Source of the DNA: Bacillota bacterium
GTDB lineage: Bacteria; Bacillota; Negativicutes; Veillonellales; Negativicoccaceae
Direction: 5' to 3'
Assembly: GCA_023418435.1 (NCBI GenBank)
Contig: JAEZZT010000031.1
Coordinates: forward strand, 1-5,329
Length of the DNA stretch: 5,329 nt
Shown: positions 1-4,621 of the stretch, piece after piece
Position numbering within the stretch: the stretch's first letter is position 1
Layout: each line of letters begins with the position of its first letter
The notes under the pieces: generated by a model
Database searches by the model: none
The model's input: only the letters and a program-made list of their open reading frames with translations
What the model was told of the DNA's origin: nothing
Position numbers and translations under genes: made by a program

Positions 1-344
1 GAGAAAATGAAGGTAGTTTTCGTGAACTAGAAGAAAAAACAAAGTATCTTTGTGATGGTATCCGTCACGTTGCTGAAAAAGTTGGGATAGTATTACAACA
101 TCATCGGATCGGCTCCATGTTCACCACATTCTTTACGGAAGAAGAAGTGGTGGATTACGAAAGCGCTTGTCGCTCTGATTTGGAAGCTTTCAATGTGTAC
201 TTCCAAGCGATGTTGGAGCAGGGGATCTACTTGGCGCCGAGTCAATTCGAATGCGGGTTTATGTCGTTGGCTCATACCCGAGAGGACTTGGATCAAACGA
301 TTGTAGCTGCCGAGAAAGCTTTTTCCAAAGTGGCCGCTCGTTAG
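1..344 (+). CDS. hemL: Glutamate-1-semialdehyde 2,1-aminomutase, C-terminal part (5' end outside window)
   Basis: This PLP-dependent enzyme converts glutamate-1-semialdehyde to 5-aminolevulinate, the last step of the C5 route into heme, siroheme and cobalamin, in the cytosol. The window opens inside the gene; the first complete codon is at base 3 and about 113 residues are readable to the TAG stop. The C-terminal signature is clear: a GSMFTTFFT strand, then a YLAPSQFECGFMSLAH segment, then a final helix (EDLDQTIVAAEKAF). These match the end of bacterial HemL, where the YLAPS..E.GF.S.AH motif is highly conserved. The PLP-binding lysine lies upstream and cannot be checked. An ATG at 117 is an internal methionine of this frame, not a start. 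I see no terminator in the 85 bases after the stop, so readthrough into the next gene is possible. The family call is confident. Other class-III aminotransferases are the only realistic alternative, and the C-terminal motif argues against them. Confidence 0.93.
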   Translation, partial: ENEGSFRELEEKTKYLCDGIRHVAEKVGIVLQHHRIGSMFTTFFTEEEVVDYESACRSDLEAFNVYFQAMLEQGIYLAPSQFECGFMSLAHTREDLDQTIVAAEKAFSKVAAR

Positions 345-370
345 AGCGAAGAAGCATGCCGATTTGGAAT

Positions 371-399
371 TTACCGAAGCTTTACCTTTGTGGTACAAT
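371..399 (+). promoter_or_regulatory. Probable sigma-A promoter with extended -10, for the glycosyltransferase gene
   Basis: A TACAAT -10 box at 394-399 is preceded by TG at 391-392, forming an extended -10 (TGnTACAAT). A weak -35 candidate, TTACCG, lies at 371-376 with a 17-bp spacer. Transcription would start near 406, giving a leader of about 24 bases before the ATG at 430. The extended -10 probably compensates for the poor -35. No operator-like palindrome is evident. The assignment rests on sequence pattern only. Confidence 0.5.
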
Positions 400-429
400 A
401 AAAAAGATGGCAAGAATGGTGGGTGAGAA

Positions 430-1368
430 ATGTTAGTATCTATAGTAGTACCTTTTTATAATGAAGAGGAAAATATCCGCCATTTTTACGATGCGCTATG
501 CCAGGTTATCGCGTCCCGGGAAGAAGATTTCGAATTCGTTTTTATCGATGACGGTTCACGCGATCGTACACCTTTCCTGCTGCAGCAATTGGCACGGGAA
601 GATCAACGTGTACATAGTCTGATTCTGGCGAGAAATTTCGGCCATCAGTTGGCTTTGACTTGTGGCATGGATCATGCACAAGGAGATGCGGTCATCACGA
701 TGGATGGCGATATGCAGCATCCACCGGCTATGATTCCGATTTTGTTGAAATCATGGCACGAGGGATACGAAGTCGTACAGACCGTCCGCTTGTCCACGGA
801 GAAAGTGTCTGCATTTAAGCGTTGGACCTCCAAAGTGTATTATCGACTCATTAATTCGATATCACGAGTGCATATTACTGAAGGCGGATCGGATTTTCGT
901 CTTTTGGATCGAAAAGTAGTGGATAGTCTGCTGATGTTTCGGGAGCATGCACGTTTTATTCGTGGCATTATCAGTGATATTGGCTATCGGCAAACTCGAA
1001 TTGAGTTTCGAGCACCAGAGCGCCATGCAGGGAAAAGTAAGTTCTCTTTGCGAAAAATGTTGCATTTTGCGTTGGATGGAATTACTTCCTATTCAACGGT
1101 ACCATTGAGACTGGCCTTTTATTTAGGCCTGATGCTGGGATTTGGATCATTATTAGTGATTCTTTATATTCTGATCATCAAATATTACTTTATGGAGGCC
1201 GTGCCCGGATGGGCAACTCTTTCCATTAGTATTCTGCTCTTGGGAGGAATCCAGTTGGTGTTCTTAGGTGTATTGGGAGAGTATATTGGCCGTATTTATG
1301 AAGAGGTGAAGGATCGACCGCTGTATTGGCTACGTGCTGAATTCGGCGGTTTGCAAAGGAAACAGTGA
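430..1368 (+). CDS. Family 2 glycosyltransferase, undecaprenyl-phosphate sugar transferase type (GtrB/CsbB-like)
   Basis: A 312-residue membrane-anchored GT-A glycosyltransferase, of the usual length for this group. By family knowledge it moves a sugar from a nucleotide donor to undecaprenyl phosphate on the cytoplasmic face, for later decoration of envelope polymers. Visible features in order: nucleotide-binding VPFYNEEENI at about 7-16; IDDGSRD at 39-45; the metal-binding DGD within MDGDMQHPP (D92, D94); GGSDFRLLDR at 152-161, characteristic of the DPM1/GtrB branch; and GKSKFSLRKM at 201-210 before the membrane. Two transmembrane helices follow (about 226-250 and 262-286), then GEYIGRIYEEVKDRP, typical of this family's cytoplasmic tail. 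The start at 430 follows a weak purine-rich stretch (GGTGGGTGAG) and begins directly with the first beta strand. No GtrA-like flippase or polymer-specific glucosyltransferase is adjacent, so the sugar and final acceptor cannot be told. The c-di-AMP riboswitch begins within about 10 bases of the stop. Confidence 0.88.
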   Translation: MLVSIVVPFYNEEENIRHFYDALCQVIASREEDFEFVFIDDGSRDRTPFLLQQLAREDQRVHSLILARNFGHQLALTCGMDHAQGDAVITMDGDMQHPPAMIPILLKSWHEGYEVVQTVRLSTEKVSAFKRWTSKVYYRLINSISRVHITEGGSDFRLLDRKVVDSLLMFREHARFIRGIISDIGYRQTRIEFRAPERHAGKSKFSLRKMLHFALDGITSYSTVPLRLAFYLGLMLGFGSLLVILYILIIKYYFMEAVPGWATLSISILLLGGIQLVFLGVLGEYIGRIYEEVKDRPLYWLRAEFGGLQRKQ

Positions 1369-1375
1369 GATAGTA

Positions 1376-1483
1376 GTTGCCGAAGCGTTGTGCGCGGGGG
1401 AACCGATTTAATAGGGGTGAATCCTTGTAGGTAGGTAAGCTCTTTACCGAACCCGTCAGCTAACCCCGTAGGCGGAAGGGAGC
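1376..1483 (+). promoter_or_regulatory. Cyclic di-AMP riboswitch (ydaO/yuaA class), probably acting on translation
   Basis: The conserved ydaO/yuaA blocks appear in order: GCCGAAG (1379-1385), GGGGGAACC (about 1396-1404), GGGGTGAATCC (1414-1424), then CCGAACCCGTCAGCTAACC (1447-1465) and CGTAGGC (1467-1473). The closing stem can form between GCC 1379-1381 and GGC 1471-1473, extended by G-U pairs. A perfect 5-bp hairpin (GGTAA 1434-1438, TTACC 1444-1448) carries loop GCTCT. This class binds c-di-AMP and usually turns expression off when ligand is high; wall hydrolases are classic targets, which matches the gene 4 bases downstream. No terminator can fit between aptamer and start codon. The aptamer runs straight into the SD AAGGGAGC (1476-1483), and that SD is complementary to GCTCTTT (1439-1445), covering the hairpin loop. 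Class assignment is from recognised consensus and is strong; the translational mechanism is inference. The exact 5' limit is uncertain. Confidence 0.93.
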
Positions 1484-1486
1484 ACC

Positions 1487-2152
1487 ATGGTAAGTGCAAA
1501 AAAATGGTTATGGATGGCTTGTATATTAGTGATGCCGGCTTGGTCATCGGTGGGAGCCACATTTCATCCGGGAGATCAAGGTGAAGAAATTTCTCGTATT
1601 CAACAACATCTAGAAAAATTAGGATACCAAGTAAGTGCCGATGGCGTATATGGTCCAAATACTGAAAATGCGATCCGTGCTTTTCAAAAAGATCGTGGTT
1701 TGGATATAGATGGAGTGATGGGCCCCGCTACCTATCAAGCTTTGTTGGGGCGGGATTTACCGGTGAGTCGTGGGGATTTATCAACGGTACTAGTGAGACG
1801 GCTAGTATCGGTGGCGAAACAATATCTAGGAGTACCATACCTATTTGGAGGTTCTACTCCGAGTGGTTTCGATTGTTCCGGTTTTGTGCAATTTGTTGCC
1901 AAGTCAGCTGGTTTGGTTTTGCCACGAATGGCTGATGAGCAATATCACATGGGACATTCGGTATCCAAGAAAAATTTACAGCCAGGCGATTTGGTATTCT
2001 TTTCTACTTATGAGTCGGGGATATCTCATTCCGGTATTTATTTAGGAATGGGACGTTTCATTAGTTCAACATCAAGTCGCGGAGTAGCGATTGACAATAT
2101 TTCAGATGATTATTGGGGTCATCGCTATGTTGGAGCACGACGGTTAGTCTGA
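1487..2152 (+). CDS. Secreted peptidoglycan endopeptidase: PG-binding domain plus NlpC/P60
   Basis: A 221-residue exported cell-wall hydrolase, expected to cleave stem-peptide bonds of peptidoglycan. A signal peptide is visible (KK at 5-6, hydrophobic core about 7-19, probable cleavage after VGA at 22-24). A PG_binding_1 domain spans about 27-88 (hydrophobic helix IQQHLEKLGY, then DGVYGPNTENAIRAFQ, DGVMGPATYQALL). The NlpC/P60 domain spans about 104-221: catalytic Cys130 in FDCSGFV, Q165-PGDLVFF, catalytic His181 in SHSGIYLG, and the closing DDYWGHRYVGARR. The third catalytic position, often His (as in E. coli Spr), appears to be Ser193 in RFISSTSSRGV. The start at 1487 gives the signal peptide its positive charges and lies 4 bases after GGGAG. 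Expression is probably repressed by c-di-AMP through the leader riboswitch, linking wall opening to turgor and potassium state. The gene is AT-richer than those downstream. No established gene name can be assigned. Confidence 0.93.
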   Translation: MVSAKKWLWMACILVMPAWSSVGATFHPGDQGEEISRIQQHLEKLGYQVSADGVYGPNTENAIRAFQKDRGLDIDGVMGPATYQALLGRDLPVSRGDLSTVLVRRLVSVAKQYLGVPYLFGGSTPSGFDCSGFVQFVAKSAGLVLPRMADEQYHMGHSVSKKNLQPGDLVFFSTYESGISHSGIYLGMGRFISSTSSRGVAIDNISDDYWGHRYVGARRLV

Positions 2153-2173
2153 GAGGCGCAAGCCTCTTTTTTT
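2152..2173 (+). terminator. Rho-independent terminator after the NlpC/P60 gene
   Basis: A 6-bp perfect stem (AGAGGC 2152-2157 with GCCTCT 2162-2167) closes a GCAA tetraloop and is followed by a run of seven T (2167-2173). The stem begins on the last base of the TGA stop codon, so the hairpin partly overlaps the terminating ribosome. It separates the envelope genes from the metal transporter genes. Confidence 0.88.
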
Positions 2174-2207
2174 GTATAGTAGTAAAAATGAATGGAGATA
2201 CATGTGA

Positions 2208-2912
2208 ATGGAAATGTGGAAGCTAGAAAATGTTTCGTTTCACTATGGACAGGAAAATATTATTACGGATTTGAGCCTTACATTGCACGCAGGAGAAATC
2301 ACGGCGTTATTGGGGCCGAACGGGGCGGGTAAGTCCACGATACTTCGGTTGTTGGCAGGTTTATTGGTGCCGACGAAAGGGAAAGTGGTAGGAGCGACAG
2401 CCAAAGAGGGAGAGACCTCCGTCATCTCCTATGTACCGCAGCATTACAGCCAAAATATGGCGGCTTTCCCGGCCAGCGTGGAAGAAATTGTGGCCATGGG
2501 ATTATATGGCTATCGTTGCTCGCGCGTGGAAAAAAAGAGGCGCATTGACGAAGTGCTGGCACGAGTCGAGATGTTGCCGTTTAAATCGCGTCGCATCGGT
2601 CAGCTTTCCGGCGGTCAGCAACAACGAGTGATGTTGGCACAGGCACTCATTAAACGCCCCGAGGGGCTGTTGCTCGATGAGCCGACCAGCGGTATCGATT
2701 ATGACTCGGGCGGCAAGTTGTTGGATTTGTTGGTAGATATTCAACAGCAAGAGAAGACGACTATTGTGCTTGTCTCGCATGATTTGGACCGCACCGTGCA
2801 AATTGCGGATCGAGTGATTTGTCTGCATCGCGGTATTTGTTATGACGGCGATCGTCAAGGTTTTTTGGCCAGACAGCATATGGGAACTCATTTTATGCTG
2901 CCGGAGGTATGA
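2208..2912 (+). CDS. Zinc/manganese-type ABC transporter, ATP-binding protein (ZnuC/MntB-like)
   Basis: A 234-residue cytoplasmic ATPase that powers a metal importer with the permease encoded next. All ABC motifs are intact: Walker A GPNGAGKST at 36-44, Q-loop Gln78 (YVPQ), signature LSGGQQQR at 133-140, Walker B LLLDEP at 154-159 followed by TSG, and the switch His191 in VSHD. Length and the short C-terminal tail match the ZnuC/AdcC/MntB subfamily, and the family-3 permease partner supports this. Zinc, manganese and iron cannot be separated from the ATPase alone. The start at 2208 has GGAG at 2194-2197, 10 bases upstream; ATG 2214 is a less well placed alternative. A TATAGT (2175-2180) lies just after the preceding terminator and could be a -10 box, but I find no matching -35. 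No Zur-, MntR- or Fur-like palindrome is evident in the 55-base gap. The stop overlaps the start of the permease gene. Confidence 0.9.
   Translation: MEMWKLENVSFHYGQENIITDLSLTLHAGEITALLGPNGAGKSTILRLLAGLLVPTKGKVVGATAKEGETSVISYVPQHYSQNMAAFPASVEEIVAMGLYGYRCSRVEKKRRIDEVLARVEMLPFKSRRIGQLSGGQQQRVMLAQALIKRPEGLLLDEPTSGIDYDSGGKLLDLLVDIQQQEKTTIVLVSHDLDRTVQIADRVICLHRGICYDGDRQGFLARQHMGTHFMLPEV
2903..2907 (+). promoter_or_regulatory. Shine-Dalgarno that decides the permease start
   Basis: GGAGG lies inside the last codons of the ATPase gene. Two consecutive ATG codons follow (2909 and 2912), with spacings of 1 and 4 bases. The second is the more plausible start, since 1 base is too short for normal initiation, and it gives the family-typical MEIFQYEFMQRA N-terminus. 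Either choice overlaps the ATPase stop TGA at 2910-2912 and implies coupled translation. Confidence 0.7.
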
Positions 2913-3727
2913 TGGAAATATTTCAGTATGAATTTATGCAGCGAGCTTTTTTAGCGGGGCTCGCGGTGGCACTGCTTTGTCCTTTGATCGGCATGTTTGT
3001 GGTGATCAGGCGGCAGTCTCTATTGGGCGACGGCTTGGGGCATATCGCGTTTGCGGGCGTGACAGGTGCCGCATTCTTGGGGATTTATCCGCCTCTCGGT
3101 GCGATCGTGTTGACCGGTGGCGCGGCCTTGGGAATCGAATGGGTGCGCCGTCGTCATACGCAATACAGTGATATGGGGCTTGCCTTATTCTTCTATGGAG
3201 GGTTGGCCTTGGCGGTCATCTTCAGTTCACTGGCCCGCATACCCTATACGGGCATCATGAGCTTTTTGTTCGGCAGCATTTTGACTGTGACCTGGACCAA
3301 TATTTGGTGGATATATGGCATTACCGCCTGTGTCATTGCAGCGCTATTGTATTATTTCCAGCCTCTGCTGATTTCCGGTTTTGCGGAAGATATTGCCAGA
3401 GTCAGCGGGATTGCGGTGCAGCGCTTGAACTTGCTTTTTGCGATATTGGTGGCAGGCGTCGTGGTCGTCGGTATGACCATTGTCGGAATTTTGCTGATCA
3501 GTGCGCTCATGATTGTGCCGGTGGCGGCAGCTCATTTATGGCAAAAAGGATTTCGTACGACGTTGTATATTGCGACGGCCTATTCTTTCTTCATGGTGAT
3601 TTTCGGCTTGGTGCTATCTTTTTATTGGGATTTGGCACCGGGCGGAACCATTGTCATGGTGGGACTGCTGTCGTATCTTGCCACTGCGATGGGAAAAGGC
3701 CTACAAAGGATTTTGTCTGTCGCCTGA
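2912..3727 (+). CDS. Zinc/manganese-type ABC transporter permease (ZnuB/MntC-like, ABC-3 family)
   Basis: An integral membrane protein of 271 residues (272 if ATG 2909 is used), the channel subunit partnered with the upstream ATPase. Hydrophobic segments occur at about 15-34, 45-59, 62-79, 88-106, 132-150, 172-190, 191-209, 218-238 and 246-262 (numbering from 2909), consistent with the 8-9 helices of ABC-3 permeases. Family marks are the QYEFMQRAFLAG start, RRQSLLGDGLGHIAFAGV at 34-51, and the cytoplasmic coupling loop GFAEDIARVSGI at 157-168 that docks on the ATPase. SALMIVPVAAA at 198-208 is the conserved late helix. The gene overlaps its ATPase by 1-4 bases. A metal-binding lipoprotein normally completes such an importer, but none is encoded in this window, so it must be elsewhere or absent. 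Substrate metal is unresolved; Zn or Mn is most likely by family. No terminator is seen after the stop. Confidence 0.9.
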   Translation: MEIFQYEFMQRAFLAGLAVALLCPLIGMFVVIRRQSLLGDGLGHIAFAGVTGAAFLGIYPPLGAIVLTGGAALGIEWVRRRHTQYSDMGLALFFYGGLALAVIFSSLARIPYTGIMSFLFGSILTVTWTNIWWIYGITACVIAALLYYFQPLLISGFAEDIARVSGIAVQRLNLLFAILVAGVVVVGMTIVGILLISALMIVPVAAAHLWQKGFRTTLYIATAYSFFMVIFGLVLSFYWDLAPGGTIVMVGLLSYLATAMGKGLQRILSVA

Positions 3728-3740
3728 AATTTGTTATAGT
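3713..3740 (+). promoter_or_regulatory. Possible promoter with extended -10 ahead of the amidase gene
   Basis: TATAGT at 3735-3740 is preceded by TG at 3732-3733, forming an extended -10. TTGTCT at 3713-3718 serves as a -35 with a 16-bp spacer, inside the end of the permease gene. The predicted start of transcription near 3747 would fall at the 5' edge of the SD AAGGGGGG (3747-3754), leaving a leader of only about 14 bases. This makes the call less certain; readthrough from the transporter genes is the alternative. Confidence 0.4.
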
Positions 3741-3760
3741 AAGGCCAAGGGGGGATCGAG

Positions 3761-4534
3761 ATGGATTTGGCATTAATTCAGATGGAAGTGCGACCGGCAG
3801 AGAAAGAAGCCAATATCGAACATGCATTTACCTTGCTGGAAGAAGCGGCAAAAAAAGCCGATGTTCTAGTGTTACCCGAGGTTTGGACTACGGGATATAA
3901 TTTAAAATATTTAGAAGAGCAGGCATGTCGTCCCGACGATGAATTGTTGGAGCGTTTGGCCGATTTTGCACGAAACAAGAACATTTGGCTTGTTTCCGGC
4001 AGTGTACCCACGTATGACGAGGGCAAGATTTATAACCGTACCTACTGCTATGGACCGCAAGGACAATCGACTTATTACGACAAGGTGCATCTGTTCAGCT
4101 TGCTCTCCGAGCCGAAGCATTTTGCAGCGGGCCGACGTCGTGTTACTACGGAGATCGGCGACGTGACGGCAGGATTCAGCATCTGCTATGATTTGCGTTT
4201 TCCGGAATTGTATCGTTCGTTGGCGATGGATGGCGCGACATTGATTTTTGTACCGGCAGAATGGCCGAAATCTAGGTTGTTGCCATGGCAAAATTTGAAT
4301 CAAGCTAGAGCGATTGAAAATCAAGTGTATATTTGCGCGGTCAATGCGGTCGGCACGTATAAAGACAATGTGTTTGCCGGAGAGTCGGCACTCATCGCGC
4401 CGGATGGCGAATATGTGGTGCGTGGCGGAGATCGGGAAGATATTCTATATGCATCGTACCAAGCGGAAAGGGTAGAAAAAGTGCGTACTCATATGAGTGT
4501 CTGGGCGGATCGGCGCGAAGATATTTACGAATAA
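3761..4534 (+). CDS. Carbon-nitrogen hydrolase (nitrilase superfamily), MtnU / omega-amidase-like
   Basis: A 257-residue cytosolic amidase of the nitrilase superfamily. The catalytic triad is complete: Glu40 in VLPEVWTTGY, Lys108 in YYDKVHLF, and nucleophile Cys142 in SICYDLRFPELYR. Other family marks are NRTYCYGPQG at 92-101, EPKHFAAG at 117-124, FVPAEWP at 163-169, QARAIENQVYICAVN at 181-195 and the FAGESALIAPDG segment at 205-216. The CYDLRFPE and AEWP motifs place it near Nit2, E. coli YafV and B. subtilis MtnU (YkrU), which hydrolyse 2-oxoglutaramate or 2-oxo-succinamate analogues, including in methionine salvage. No methionine salvage gene is adjacent, so the substrate is a guess at subfamily level. 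The start at 3761 is supported by AAGGGGGG 6 bases upstream. A terminator follows the stop directly, so it is the last gene of its transcript. Confidence 0.88.
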   Translation: MDLALIQMEVRPAEKEANIEHAFTLLEEAAKKADVLVLPEVWTTGYNLKYLEEQACRPDDELLERLADFARNKNIWLVSGSVPTYDEGKIYNRTYCYGPQGQSTYYDKVHLFSLLSEPKHFAAGRRRVTTEIGDVTAGFSICYDLRFPELYRSLAMDGATLIFVPAEWPKSRLLPWQNLNQARAIENQVYICAVNAVGTYKDNVFAGESALIAPDGEYVVRGGDREDILYASYQAERVEKVRTHMSVWADRREDIYE

Positions 4535-4554
4535 AGGGCGGATGCCCTTTTTTT
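4533..4554 (+). terminator. Rho-independent terminator after the amidase gene
   Basis: A 7-bp perfect stem (AAAGGGC 4533-4539 with GCCCTTT 4544-4550) closes a GGAT loop and runs into seven T (4548-4554). It starts within the TAA stop codon, the same compact arrangement as the terminator after the NlpC/P60 gene. It isolates alaS from upstream transcription. Confidence 0.9.
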
Positions 4555-4558
4555 GTCA

Positions 4559-4588
4559 TTGTTGTAGACAAAATCCTTGTGCTATAAT
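4559..4588 (+). promoter_or_regulatory. Sigma-A promoter with consensus extended -10, for alaS
   Basis: A consensus TATAAT at 4583-4588 is preceded by TG at 4580-4581, forming TGnTATAAT. The -35 is weaker: TTGTTG at 4559-4564 (18-bp spacer) or TTGTAG at 4562-4567 (15-bp spacer). Transcription should start near 4595, leaving a leader of about 27 bases. This is the strongest promoter pattern in the window and sits just after a terminator. Confidence 0.75.
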
Positions 4589-4621
4589 AAGTAAATAGAT
4601 ATTAGTTTAGGGGGCCGATGT

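Noticed and set aside
345..429. Terminator after hemL
   Set aside because: No GC-rich hairpin followed by a T-run is visible in this gap; only the promoter pattern is supported.
251..436. 61-codon + frame bridging the end of hemL and the glycosyltransferase start
   Set aside because: It overlaps hemL out of frame, runs through the predicted promoter, and shows no recognisable domain or SD.
862..1065. Open frame on the - strand inside the glycosyltransferase gene (67 codons)
   Set aside because: It lies wholly antisense to a well-conserved gene, its translation resembles no family I know, and no ribosome binding context supports it.
1483..1492. CCATGG palindrome around the hydrolase start codon as a regulatory element
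   Set aside because: Six bases is too short to mean more than the chance context of an ATG; the loop-SD pairing explains the control region better.
2153..2207. Zur/Fur/MntR operator in front of the metal transporter genes
   Set aside because: Looked for an inverted repeat of the usual kind around the TATAGT element; none of convincing length or symmetry is present.
3304..3900. 198-codon + strand frame overlapping the permease end and the amidase start
   Set aside because: It is a +1-type shadow of two genes with clear family motifs. Its translation is rich in Cys, Arg and Gly, typical of out-of-frame reading, and it crosses a promoter and an SD.
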